From positions 1 to 64,000 of the forward strand of contig NZ_JAANYY010000003.1 in assembly GCF_012274265.1 (NCBI RefSeq): DNA of 64,000 nucleotides, read 5' to 3'. The notes below the pieces were generated by a model. The model ran no database searches. It was not told the DNA's origin and saw only the letters and a program-made list of their open reading frames with translations. Origin of the DNA: Sphingopyxis microcysteis (GTDB taxonomy: Bacteria > Pseudomonadota > Alphaproteobacteria > Sphingomonadales > Sphingomonadaceae). Position numbers and translations under genes: made by a program. Numbering within the stretch: position 1 is the stretch's first letter; each line of letters opens with the position of its first letter. Below are positions 54,352 through 62,814 of the stretch, piece after piece.

Positions 54352-55233
54352 CTATTTCGAAAGAAAGATGGCGACGGGAACGACGCTGGCGCCGCGTTCG
54401 ACTTCGAGCGAGATGCGCGCACCGGGCGCGATCTGGTTGGCGAGCGACGCGGCATCGCTGGCCGACCCGATCGGACGGCCGTTGACCGAGCGGATGACAT
54501 CGCCCGGGCGCAGCCCCGCGGCGCGGAACACTGCGCCGTCGCCCTGCGGCTGAACGACCAGCCCGGTGACGCGGCCGTTTTCGGCGCGCGGCGCAAAGCC
54601 GACCCCGGCCTTCAGACTTTCGGGTGACATTTCACCGCTGGCACTGGTGCCGGTGGCGGCGACAGACCCGATTTCGGGCGTCGGGGCGGGGAGCGGCGTG
54701 GCCGGATTGGCGACCGGCGCCTCGCCGCTCTGGTCGAGGAACAGGCTTTCGCGGGCTCCGCCGCGATCGAGCAGGACATGATCGAAGGCGATACCGGCGA
54801 GCTTCAATCCCGGCGCAATCTCGTCGCCGACGGCATAGCTTGTCTGCACGCCATCCTCGCCCGCGATGATCGCCGAGCCGCCGCCCGTCGCCTCGTTGAG
54901 GTTGATCCCGAACAGCGTCAGCCCCGCCGACGTCACGGTCGCGGTGGCCGCACCCTGAGCGTTGCTGCGGAAAAAGGGATCGAGGCTGGTGAACAGCGCC
55001 CGCCGTTCGGCGGGCGAGGCGATGACCGCCGCCTGCGGTTGCCACGCACCGAGCGGCGACAAGGGGGTGATGACGGTCCAGAGCAGGCGGACGAGTTGCC
55101 AGACGAGCAGCCCGCCGAGCAGGCCGACAAGCAGCATCGGCCCGATCTCGCGCGGCGAGCGCTTGCCTGCGCGCAGCCAGGAAGGCAGCGCACGGGGCAA
55201 CCGAACAGCCGATCCGGACATCAGCGTCGCCAT
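54352..55233 (-). CDS. gspC: Type II secretion protein GspC
   Basis: About 293 residues (a second ATG at 55221 is possible). A membrane helix (MLLVGLLGGLLVWQLVRLLW) leads to the homology region that contacts GspD (LTLFGINLNEATGGGSAI) and a C-terminal PDZ-like domain (GLRPGDVIRSVNGRPIGSA). It is the first gene of a 13-gene, 12 kb operon gspC to gspO with overlaps or gaps of at most 5 bases. A Pho-box-like array lies about 58 bases upstream of the ATG. Confidence 0.92.
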   Translation of the reverse strand: MATLMSGSAVRLPRALPSWLRAGKRSPREIGPMLLVGLLGGLLVWQLVRLLWTVITPLSPLGAWQPQAAVIASPAERRALFTSLDPFFRSNAQGAATATVTSAGLTLFGINLNEATGGGSAIIAGEDGVQTSYAVGDEIAPGLKLAGIAFDHVLLDRGGARESLFLDQSGEAPVANPATPLPAPTPEIGSVAATGTSASGEMSPESLKAGVGFAPRAENGRVTGLVVQPQGDGAVFRAAGLRPGDVIRSVNGRPIGSASDAASLANQIAPGARISLEVERGASVVPVAIFLSK

Positions 55234-55290
55234 TATTCTTCCCTGTCCCCCAACTGAAAAGCGGTCTCACGAATCGCCTAGGGGCGGTTG

Positions 55291-55319
55291 GTGACAATCA
55301 GTTGACCGGGAGATTACAG
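55291..55319 (-). promoter_or_regulatory. Probable Pho box array upstream of gspC
   Basis: Read on the minus strand, three seven-base units stand exactly 11 bases apart: CTGTAAT, CGGTCAA and TTGTCAC, matching CTGTCAT at six, five and five positions. PhoB boxes in alphaproteobacteria are direct repeats of CTGTCAT with four-base spacers. The array sits about 58 bases before the gspC ATG, a position suitable for activation. A second array lies upstream of the lipoprotein gene. Confidence 0.55.
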
Positions 55320-55367
55320 TTTTTTGACGGACGGGCGAGTCCGGTGCGGCGAGATCGACGCATGAAC

Positions 55368-55527
55368 GCCCTCCCCTTCAGGGGAGGGCAGCGAGACTTG
55401 CGAACTTGTTCGCTAGTCGCAGCGGGTGGGGGCCAGCGACCTTGCGCAAGGCCGCGGGCCCCCACCCCACTACGACTAGGCAGCAAGCTGCCAAGTCTTC
55501 GTTGCCCCTCCCCTGAAGGGGAGGGGC
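55368..55527. repeat. Large inverted repeat (CCCTCCCCTTCAGGGGAGGG family)
   Basis: The outer arms CCTCCCCTTCAGGGGAGG near each end are themselves palindromic. Inner segments (GGTGGGGGCC against GGCCCCCACC, and CTAGTCG against CGACTAG) also pair, so the whole 160 bases can fold. It is a larger relative of 35010-35105 and lies just after the TonB receptor stop. Confidence 0.8.
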
Positions 55528-55538
55528 CAATACACCCG

Positions 55539-58244
55539 TCAGAACTTCAGCGAAGCGCTGAGCGAGAAAGTCCGCCCGAGTTTATAGCGGTTAAGGAAGA
55601 TGCGGTTGTCGCCACTTTCCTGCACTTCCTGATATTTGCGCCCGGTCAGATTGCGCGCCTCGAACTTCAGTTCGATCTCCTTGTTCAGCAGGCTCAGCCC
55701 CTGCCGCGCGACGAAATCGACCGAGATGCCGGGCTTTTCGCGGATGTCGGGCTGCCCCGACGGACCGCGGCTGGTGACGCGCGGGCTGGCGTAGGTGACC
55801 AGGATCGTCTGCTGCGACAATTTGTCCTGATCTTCGAGCCCGATCTGGAAGTTGATCAGATGGTCCGACTGGCCGGTCAACGGCGATCCGTCGAAGAAGA
55901 AGTTGCGGGCATCCTGCACCACGCCGTTGATGACGGTGGTGTCGCCCGCGCCGACCTGAATCTCCGACTTCGTAAAGGTGTAGTTGCCGATCAGCACCAG
56001 CCGGCGACTGGCCCAGAAGGCCGCATCCGACAGCGTGTCGAGCGCGAAATATTTCTGCACCTCGATCTCGCCGCCATAGAGCAATGCCTTGGGGGCATTG
56101 GCAAAGCTGGTGTTCGCGACCGAATCGGTGCTGAGCGAGGTATAGGCTTCGATCGGGTTTTCGATCTTTTTGAAGAAGCCCGCCGCGGTCAGCCGCTGAT
56201 CCTTGGCGAAATACCATTCGTAACGCAGCTCGGCGTTCCACAGCTCGCTGTCGCTGAGCGACGGGTTGCCGCGGAACTGGCGGTTCGATTCAGGATCCTG
56301 ATAGATTTGCGCGATCAGCTCGCGGAACTGCGGCCGGGCGATGGTGTTCGATGCGTTCATGCGCACCTGCATATCGGGCGCGACTTCCCAGGTCAGCGTG
56401 ACCGCGGGCAGCCAATAGCTGTTGTTCAGGTTGGTCTGCGCGATCGCGCTGCCGCCCGACCCGAACAGGTCGATCGGCACGACGGTCTGTTTGGCATCTT
56501 CGTACCGGATGCCGACATTGACGTTCATCCCCGACACAAGTTCGGCCTGCAGCTGGGCATAGCCGGCGTGCGTCGTCAGCCCGGCGTCAAAGGCGGCGGT
56601 GCCGTCCTGCGCCGAGGTTTCGAGCAGGGTGATGTCGTAAAGCTGGATCGTCGCGTCGGACAACAGATAGTCGGGGCGGAGCTGCGTCACCGCGACCGGC
56701 AGCCCCGGGGCGCGGAACTGGAACGCCCGGCGCACCGCGGTGCGGCTGGTGTCGGTATAGGCGTAGCCGACCGTCGCGGTGATCTGCGGTGCCAGCTCGT
56801 ACGACAGATCGACGCCGCCCGACCACAGATTTTCGTTGAGGTCCGAAAATGCGATCGTCGCATCGCCGCGGTTGCCGCCGAGATCGTTGACGAACTTGTC
56901 ACCGGTCGGATCCTGCGTCGTCGGCAGATTGGTGCGGACATAGGTAAAGCCGCGCTCATAGGGCGCTTCGCGCTGCGAATTGGCATAGGCGCCGCGCAGG
57001 TCGAGTTTCAGCGCGTCGAACTGGAATTCGCCCACCAGCTGGGTATTGATCAGCTGGCGTTCGTACCAGGCGGTGTCCTGCTTCATGATGTCGCGGCCGA
57101 CCTGGTTCGCGTCGGTCCCGAGCCCCAGCCGCGCCTGCTTCAACGTGTCGCGTATATAAAGGTTGGTCCACCGCAGCTTGTGATCGCCGAGTTCGAGCCC
57201 GAAGCCGATCAGGCCGTTCACGACGATGCGATTGTCGGTGATGACGCGGTTGTAGCTGGTCTGCGGATCGCCCGCGAGGTCGAGGTTGAGCGAGGTCTGC
57301 TGCAACGTGTCGCGGGTGCGCCATTTGTTGCTGATCCCCGCGGTCGCGATGATCCCCAACTCGCCATCGGCAAAGGAGATCGTCGTGCCGCCGGTGATCC
57401 CCGCCGACCAATTGACCGGGATATGGTTATTTTGTTGCAGCAGCGTCGTTTCGGCGTTGACCAGCTCCATCTGGATCGCTTCCAGATCGTCCTGGCTGTA
57501 ATCGGCGCCCTCGAGGATCGGCTTGCCGCTGGCAAAGGCGGCTTTCAGCAGCGGCGGCACGTCGCGAGTGCCGTCGTCGAAACCGGTCCAGTCGGTATCG
57601 CTGCCATAATAGGTATAGCCGAGCTCGTTCGTCGTCTCGCTGTCCCAGCCGATGCCGCCGCTGAAGGTCAGAAAGGGTTCGCGCGGGGTCGATTTGGTGG
57701 TGAGGTTGATCACGCCGCCGCCGAATTCGCCGGGGAAGTTCGCCGAATAGCTTTTCTGGACCAGCGTCGAATCGATGACGTTCGAGGGGAAGATGTCGAG
57801 CGGAACGACACGCTTCAGCGGTTCGGGGCTGGGCAGCGGCGAACCGTTCAGAAGCGCGAGCGAATAGCGGTCGCCAAGGCCGCGGACATAGACGAAGCCG
57901 CTGCCGACGACCGACAGGCCGGTGACGCGCTGGAGCGAGCCCGAAATATCGCCCTCGCCGGTACGCGCGATGTCGGCCGACGACAGCACCGACACGACTT
58001 CGGGGGTCGCGCGGACGATATTGGGGGTGTAGCGGCCGGTGACGACGATTTCCTGGTCGGCGCCGCCAGGGATCGAAATGTCGCCATCCTCGTCCTGCGC
58101 CGCAGCTTCGTCGGCGACCGGCTCGTCGGCGGCGGTCGGCGTATCGGCGGCGGGTTCGGCGCTGGCGTCCTGCGCGAGCGCAGCGGGCGCAACGAGCGCG
58201 GAGCTGAGAAGAAGCAGGCTGGCGAAGATCGGCCGCTTGGTCAT
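55539..58244 (-). CDS. TonB-dependent outer-membrane receptor
   Basis: About 901 residues from the ATG at 58244 (GGGGA about nine bases upstream). A signal peptide ends at ALAQD. An acidic Ala/Glu/Asp segment precedes the plug domain (VVTGRYTPNI, DISGSLQRVTGLSVVGSGFVYVRGLGDRY, FPGEFGGGVINLTTKS). A 22-strand barrel follows, ending in the aromatic C-terminus ..SLSASLKF. The substrate cannot be read from the sequence. The gene lies downstream of the lipoprotein gene, on the same strand and separated by a hairpin. The neighbouring T2SS and the Pho-like boxes suggest a link to phosphate-limited growth. Confidence 0.9.
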   Translation of the reverse strand: MTKRPIFASLLLLSSALVAPAALAQDASAEPAADTPTAADEPVADEAAAQDEDGDISIPGGADQEIVVTGRYTPNIVRATPEVVSVLSSADIARTGEGDISGSLQRVTGLSVVGSGFVYVRGLGDRYSLALLNGSPLPSPEPLKRVVPLDIFPSNVIDSTLVQKSYSANFPGEFGGGVINLTTKSTPREPFLTFSGGIGWDSETTNELGYTYYGSDTDWTGFDDGTRDVPPLLKAAFASGKPILEGADYSQDDLEAIQMELVNAETTLLQQNNHIPVNWSAGITGGTTISFADGELGIIATAGISNKWRTRDTLQQTSLNLDLAGDPQTSYNRVITDNRIVVNGLIGFGLELGDHKLRWTNLYIRDTLKQARLGLGTDANQVGRDIMKQDTAWYERQLINTQLVGEFQFDALKLDLRGAYANSQREAPYERGFTYVRTNLPTTQDPTGDKFVNDLGGNRGDATIAFSDLNENLWSGGVDLSYELAPQITATVGYAYTDTSRTAVRRAFQFRAPGLPVAVTQLRPDYLLSDATIQLYDITLLETSAQDGTAAFDAGLTTHAGYAQLQAELVSGMNVNVGIRYEDAKQTVVPIDLFGSGGSAIAQTNLNNSYWLPAVTLTWEVAPDMQVRMNASNTIARPQFRELIAQIYQDPESNRQFRGNPSLSDSELWNAELRYEWYFAKDQRLTAAGFFKKIENPIEAYTSLSTDSVANTSFANAPKALLYGGEIEVQKYFALDTLSDAAFWASRRLVLIGNYTFTKSEIQVGAGDTTVINGVVQDARNFFFDGSPLTGQSDHLINFQIGLEDQDKLSQQTILVTYASPRVTSRGPSGQPDIREKPGISVDFVARQGLSLLNKEIELKFEARNLTGRKYQEVQESGDNRIFLNRYKLGRTFSLSASLKF

Positions 58245-58273
58245 GGTGAAAGTCCCCAAGGAATATGCAGGAA

Positions 58274-58308
58274 GGGAGCGGGCCAGCCCGTCAGGCGTGC
58301 CCGCTCCC
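58274..58308 (-). other. Stable hairpin between lipoprotein and receptor genes
   Basis: A perfect ten-base stem (GGGAGCGGGC with GCCCGCTCCC) closes a 15-base loop. It lies 17 bases after the lipoprotein stop and 29 bases before the receptor ATG. No T-run follows, so it is more likely an mRNA-stabilising or partly attenuating element than a full terminator. Confidence 0.6.
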
Positions 58309-58325
58309 CAATGGATCGCGAGCGA

Positions 58326-59894
58326 TCAGGTCGTCGGGATGGCGCTGCAGCTGCCGCTGGCGGTGCCGAAATTCGCCGTCGACGAGTTACACGTCCAACC
58401 CTGGTACCAGGTGTCGTTGGCGTCGCGGACGGCGCCGACATAGGCGGTGGTGTCGAAGAAGGCGTTGAGCGTCTTGGCATTGAACGGCGTGAAGCCGGTT
58501 TCGGTCGCGCCATTGACGAACAGGTTGGTCAGCGTCGGGACATAGTTCGACCGGTTGTTCGTGCCGCCGTCGAAGATCGCCTGGACCTGCGCGTCGGTCA
58601 CGCCGCTGGTGCCGCGGAACGGCGAGGCGTTGCACTGCATCGACACCGAACGGAACACCGGCGGTCCCTGTTCGTCGGCCGCGGCGCCCGCAGCCTGCAC
58701 GGTGGTCGCGCTGTTCATGCCAAGGCAGCGGAAGCCCGGCGCCACGATCAGGCCGTTGGCGAAGGTATAGTCGGCGCCGCCACGGATCAGAATCGACACG
58801 CCGTTGCCCGCGGCATTGTTGCGGTGGATATAGGTGAAGTTCGACAGGTTCACGCGCTGGCGCGGCGAGGTGTCTTCATTGCCGTTCGAGTCGATTTCCA
58901 TCATCGAATCGCCGACCGCACCGCCTTCGCGCTGCACGCCGATGACGTACTGGATGTTGCCCTGGTAACCGACGTCGGTGTCGAGCCCGTCATCCTCGGC
59001 GCCGGTCACGACCAGATGCTTCATGTTGACGCGGCCGCCGAACACTTCGATCCCGTCGTCCGAGCTGTTGTGGATCTGGACATGGTCGATCTGGGTGTTG
59101 TTGCCGACGCCCGACGGGGTCAGCCCCTGCAGTTCGCTCGCTGCCGACAGGATGAAGCCCGAATAGCGGATCTGGACATAGGACAGGCGGCCCGAATTGT
59201 CGCCCGGCTGCGCGCCGCCGTACAGCGCGTTCGACGTGCCTTCGGTGTCGCGCTCGCACGCCGCGGTGCCGGGGGTCGCGCCGGGGGCAAGGCAGTCGGT
59301 GATCGGCGCGCGGCCGAGCAGCACGATGCCGCCCCACAGCTGCGAGGTCTGGTCGTTCGCCGAACCGACGACATTGCCGCGGCCGGTGAAGATGATCGGC
59401 TGGGTCGGGGTGCCGACCGCGTCGATGCGGTTGCCGCGGTTGACCGCGAGGAACGACACGCCGGTCGCCCCGAACACGGTGACGCCCGGATCGATCGTCA
59501 GCGTGACGACATTGTTGGTGCTGGTTGCGCCCTGGTCGGTGCCGACATCGACGCGGCCAGGCAGCGAATAGAGCACGCCGGGAACCTTAGGGATCGCGGT
59601 CGTCGCGGTGAAGCGCGTCGGGAAACCGCAATTGCGCCATTCGCCGCCGGGACCGGTGATGGTGCCGAGGTTCGCCAGCTGGTCGGGACCGGCGATGGTC
59701 GGGCAGTTCGCGGCGGGGGTAACCCCCGTCGGGGTCGGGGTGGGCGTCGGGGTGGGCGTCGGGGCCGGTGCCGGGGCGGGAATGACGATCACGCCTTCAC
59801 CCGGCGAAGCGACGCCGTCGGCGCCGCAGGCGGCCAGAATTGAACAAGCCACGCCGCTGAGCATGACCAAACGAACGCGTGCGAAAGCCGCCAT
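58326..59894 (-). CDS. Secreted or surface lipoprotein with beta-helix domain, candidate T2SS substrate
   Basis: About 522 residues from the ATG at 59894 (GGAG at seven-base spacing). The lipobox LAAC puts the lipid Cys at residue 23. A Pro/Thr-Pro repeat linker (APTPTPTPTPTPTG) leads into a right-handed parallel beta-helix type domain rich in short turns (VTLTIDPGVTVFGATG, IIFTGRGN, and HNSSDDGIEVFGGRVNMKH). Several Cys pairs occur in the second half. Bacterial relatives are surface or secreted proteins. In Caulobacter, as I recall, a lipoprotein (ElpS) is secreted by a T2SS under phosphate starvation and is encoded near T2SS and receptor genes; similarity to this protein is suggested by context and needs testing. 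Confidence 0.82.
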   Translation of the reverse strand: MAAFARVRLVMLSGVACSILAACGADGVASPGEGVIVIPAPAPAPTPTPTPTPTPTGVTPAANCPTIAGPDQLANLGTITGPGGEWRNCGFPTRFTATTAIPKVPGVLYSLPGRVDVGTDQGATSTNNVVTLTIDPGVTVFGATGVSFLAVNRGNRIDAVGTPTQPIIFTGRGNVVGSANDQTSQLWGGIVLLGRAPITDCLAPGATPGTAACERDTEGTSNALYGGAQPGDNSGRLSYVQIRYSGFILSAASELQGLTPSGVGNNTQIDHVQIHNSSDDGIEVFGGRVNMKHLVVTGAEDDGLDTDVGYQGNIQYVIGVQREGGAVGDSMMEIDSNGNEDTSPRQRVNLSNFTYIHRNNAAGNGVSILIRGGADYTFANGLIVAPGFRCLGMNSATTVQAAGAAADEQGPPVFRSVSMQCNASPFRGTSGVTDAQVQAIFDGGTNNRSNYVPTLTNLFVNGATETGFTPFNAKTLNAFFDTTAYVGAVRDANDTWYQGWTCNSSTANFGTASGSCSAIPTT

Positions 59895-60215
59895 GAAAAT
59901 CTCCGTTCCCGGTGTGCGCCCCCGAAGTTGGTCGAGCCGCGCCCCTGATGAAAAATCACCGGTGAACGATGCTTCGCCCCCGGTGACGCCGCCACTAGGG
60001 TGATTCGATGACGGTCTGACGCCAGAGCCGTGACAGATGCGTGACTCTTTTGAGTCGGGTTGGTGACACGCCGGGTCCGGGCGCGGGCGCCGCGCCGCCC
60101 CGCGCCTTCGCACCCGCAAAAATAAATGCAGCGAAGCTCGCTTGCATCGTCCCGCAAGCTTTGCTAGGCGCCCGCTCCTACCCGGAGCCGGACCCGTTCG
60201 GCCCCTTCATGATGT
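59895..60215. other. Upstream region of the lipoprotein gene
   Basis: This 321-base gap lies between the lipoprotein start (minus strand) and tRNA-Leu (plus strand). It contains the lipoprotein promoter with the Pho-box-like array at 60008-60069 and, to its right, the probable tRNA promoter. No protein-coding frame with start and ribosome site was found. Confidence 0.65.
60008..60069 (-). promoter_or_regulatory. Probable Pho box array upstream of the lipoprotein gene
   Basis: On the minus strand six seven-base units follow each other at exactly 11-base steps: GTGTCAC, CCGACTC, GAGTCAC, CTGTCAC, CTGGCGT and CCGTCAT. The last three match the PhoB unit CTGTCAT at six, five and six of seven positions; the others are weaker. 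The array lies 114-175 bases before the ATG. The exact periodicity over six helical turns argues against chance. Confidence 0.65.
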
Positions 60216-60302
60216 GCGGTCGTGGCGGAACTGGTAGACGCGCAACGTTGAGGTCGTTGTGGCCGAAAGGCCGTGGAAGTTCGAGTCTTCTCGACCGCAC
60301 CA
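60216..60302 (+). tRNA. tRNA-Leu (anticodon GAG)
   Basis: Acceptor stem GCGGTCG pairs with CGACCGC, followed by discriminator A and an encoded CCA. The anticodon arm CAACG-TTGAGGT-CGTTG gives anticodon GAG. A long variable arm (TGGCCGAAAGGCCG) is typical of leucine tRNAs. The T-loop TTCGAGT is standard. The gene is complete and 87 bases long. Confidence 0.95.
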
Positions 60303-60434
60303 TACAGTCCTGTGGGACGTCAGAAATCGGCAGTGATCTGGGACCGCCCCGCAAGGGCGCGCCGTTCTGCGCGGTTTGCGTCCCGCTCGATCCGCATTGC
60401 AGTCAGAGACCCAGAAAACTCGACATCAAAATGG

Positions 60435-60462
60435 CAAAAAGAAAGCCCGATCTCTGCCGGGC
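60435..60462 (-). terminator. Rho-independent-type terminator after the GGDEF/EAL gene
   Basis: On the minus strand, 36 bases after the stop of the gene ending at 60499, GCCCG and CGGGC form a stem with an eight-base loop and are followed directly by TTTCTTTTT. This is the clearest intrinsic terminator seen in the window. Confidence 0.6.
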
Positions 60463-60498
60463 ATTTTGGTGACTGCAGCCTGCCACTCATAGCAACGC

Positions 60499-62814
60499 TC
60501 ACGCGCGCATTCGTTCGACCTCGGCCATGTTTTGCATCTCGTCGATGAACTCATGGACCGCGCGTGCATTGATCGGTCTGCTGAGCAGATAGCCTTGAAT
60601 CTGACGACATCCTTCCTGCCGGAGGATCTCCGCCTGCGCCTCATCCTCGACGCCTTCGGCCAATGTTTCCATCCCAAGGGCATCGGCCAGAGTGGTGATC
60701 GCGCGAATGACGGCATTCGCGTTGCCGCCAGCCGTTAGGTCGCGAACGAAGCTCTGGTCGATTTTCAGCTTGTCGAACGGGAAGGATCGCAAATAGCTCA
60801 GCGAAGAATAGCCTGTTCCGAAATCGTCGAGCGCAATCCGCACACCGAGCTTGCGCAGGCCGTGGAGCGCATCGAGCGTACGTTCCACGTTGGAAATAAA
60901 AATACTCTCTGTGATTTCGAGTTCGAGGCGGGTCGCGGGAAGCCCCGAAGTTGCGAGCGCCGACAAGACGACCGTCGCCAGATTTGGACTGAGGAACTGC
61001 TTGGGCGAGATATTGACCGCCACCGCGAGATCGCCCGGCCAGGAAGCTGCCTGGCGGCAAGCTTCGCGAACGACCCACTCACCGATCTGAACGATGAGAC
61101 CCGTTTCTTCCGCAAGCGGAATGAATTCGGCGGGACTGATCATCCCGCGCTCCGGGTGCGGCCATCGAATGAGCGCCTCGAACGCCTTGAGCCGCTCCTC
61201 CTGGAGGCTGTAGAGTGGCTGGAAGTGGAGTTCGAAACCGCCGTCGCGGATGGCTAGGCGGAGGTCGAGCTCCATCTGTCGCCGATAACGCGCCTGCTCG
61301 TCGAGGGAGCGTTCGAAGAATTGATATGTCGACTTGCCGTCACGCTTGGCGCGGTAAAGCGCAAGGTCGGCATTCTTCATCAAGGTGATCCCATCGACCC
61401 CATCAGCAGGCGCAACCGCGATGCCGAGGCTCGCCGAGGCATCTGCCTGCTGACCGTCGATCACGATCGAGCGATCAAAGCAATCCTGGAGCCGATCGGC
61501 CAGAGCCGCCAGATTCTCGGTCGCTGGCAGATCACTGAGCAGAATCGCGAACTCGTCGCCTCCCAGTCGCGCGACAATCGCATCGCCAAGCACATCCTGA
61601 AGATGCGCGGCCACGTTGCGAAGCAGCGCATCTCCGGCGGGGTGTCCGAGCGTATCGTTGACGACCTTGAAATCGTCGAGATCGACGTACACGACCATCA
61701 ATTGCATATCGTCGCGGCGGCGCAGCAAGGCATGGTCCAGCTGTTCGACAAACAATTTGCGATTGGGCAGATTGGTTAGTCCATCGTGGAGCGCAACGTG
61801 CGTGATCTGCCGTTCGCGCTCCGCGATCGCGTCAACCATAGTATTGAAGCTCGCACCGAGCCTTCCGATCTCGTCCTCCGACGTAATTTCGACCTTCGCG
61901 TCCTTGCCTTCTCCAAGCCGCCGCGTCGCGGCGTCAAGGGCGCGCAGAGGGCTGGTGATGGTCCGGGCAACACGCCAGCTCAGCACGACGACCAGCGACA
62001 GGCCGGCGGCCGCGAGCGCCGCAAGCAGCCATTGAAGGCCGGAATATTCGGCCAGCGCCTCGCTGAGTGAGTGGTTGAGAAGAAGCCGCGGCCGGAGACC
62101 CTGCTGCAAGGCGGGGAGCGCCGTTACATGATGCAAGATTCGATCGCCATCGTTGGTTTCGACAACATTCCCGAGAGTTGCGTTGCCAAGCGCAGTTGGG
62201 AGACGCGACGCGGGCAGCACGCGGGCATCGATGTCGACCGCAGCAAGGCGGCTCAGCCGCTTCATCTCGGCGGCATCGAGCGGCTGGGCCATGACGAGCC
62301 AGCCGATTGTATCCGGCGTCTCCACAGGCGAAGCGGCGGCCAGGGCAAGTTTTTCGCCAAGCCGAATTACCCCGCGCTCCTGCCCCGCATCGAGCGCGTT
62401 CCATAAATCTTCGACGGCAGGCAATGCCGCATCCGACGAACCGACGATGCTGCCGTCGAGGCCAACGACGAAGGCCGCGGCGCTGCGCGAACGCTGCCGC
62501 AGGCTGAGCAGTGCGCTTTCGATGGTCGCGTCGTCATGCGTTGCCACAGCTTCTCGAAACCCGAAGTCGCGCGACAGGATATCGGTCGATCCCCGCATTT
62601 GCTGGGCCCGCAAGGCAATGATCTCGTCAAAGACCCGGGCGTTCGCGGCCAGATCACGCGACGCGCTATTCTCGCCGAAACGCGCAATCCCATTGCCCGC
62701 CAGAAGCACGACTGCCGCGAGCACGAGCGCAAACAGCGTCGCATAGGCGACCGCGATACGAAGCTTCAGTGATCGAAAACGAAAGCGCGCCGGAATGGAA
62801 AGCGATAACGTCAT
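60499..62814 (-). CDS. Membrane-bound GGDEF/EAL cyclic-di-GMP enzyme
   Basis: 771 residues from the ATG at 62814, which lies in an ATGA overlap with the preceding gene; the longer frame to 63036 is rejected. Two membrane helices (about 20-40 and 262-282) flank a periplasmic sensor domain. A HAMP domain (about 283-335) leads to a diguanylate cyclase domain with an intact GGDEF at 418-422. It then has an EAL phosphodiesterase domain beginning FEALIRW (EAL 548-550). No RxxD inhibitory site precedes GGDEF. Both domains look able to act, so net activity is unknown. The operon partner is a small cupredoxin-like protein. Confidence 0.92.
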   Translation of the reverse strand: MTLSLSIPARFRFRSLKLRIAVAYATLFALVLAAVVLLAGNGIARFGENSASRDLAANARVFDEIIALRAQQMRGSTDILSRDFGFREAVATHDDATIESALLSLRQRSRSAAAFVVGLDGSIVGSSDAALPAVEDLWNALDAGQERGVIRLGEKLALAAASPVETPDTIGWLVMAQPLDAAEMKRLSRLAAVDIDARVLPASRLPTALGNATLGNVVETNDGDRILHHVTALPALQQGLRPRLLLNHSLSEALAEYSGLQWLLAALAAAGLSLVVVLSWRVARTITSPLRALDAATRRLGEGKDAKVEITSEDEIGRLGASFNTMVDAIAERERQITHVALHDGLTNLPNRKLFVEQLDHALLRRRDDMQLMVVYVDLDDFKVVNDTLGHPAGDALLRNVAAHLQDVLGDAIVARLGGDEFAILLSDLPATENLAALADRLQDCFDRSIVIDGQQADASASLGIAVAPADGVDGITLMKNADLALYRAKRDGKSTYQFFERSLDEQARYRRQMELDLRLAIRDGGFELHFQPLYSLQEERLKAFEALIRWPHPERGMISPAEFIPLAEETGLIVQIGEWVVREACRQAASWPGDLAVAVNISPKQFLSPNLATVVLSALATSGLPATRLELEITESIFISNVERTLDALHGLRKLGVRIALDDFGTGYSSLSYLRSFPFDKLKIDQSFVRDLTAGGNANAVIRAITTLADALGMETLAEGVEDEAQAEILRQEGCRQIQGYLLSRPINARAVHEFIDEMQNMAEVERMRA

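Larger units (their letters stand above)
55234..55538. other. Regulatory and repeat interval upstream of gspC
   Basis: This 305-base gap lies between gspC and the TonB receptor gene, both on the minus strand. It holds the probable gspC promoter with 11-bp-spaced repeats (55291-55319) and a long palindromic repeat (55368-55527) that may end the receptor transcript. No open frame with coding character was seen. Confidence 0.7.

Noticed and set aside
55302..59843. A 1513-residue open frame on the plus strand
   Set aside because: It is antisense to the TonB receptor and lipoprotein genes, has Arg/Asp/Ala-rich low-complexity composition and no domain; it arises because high-GC genes leave the opposite frame without stops.
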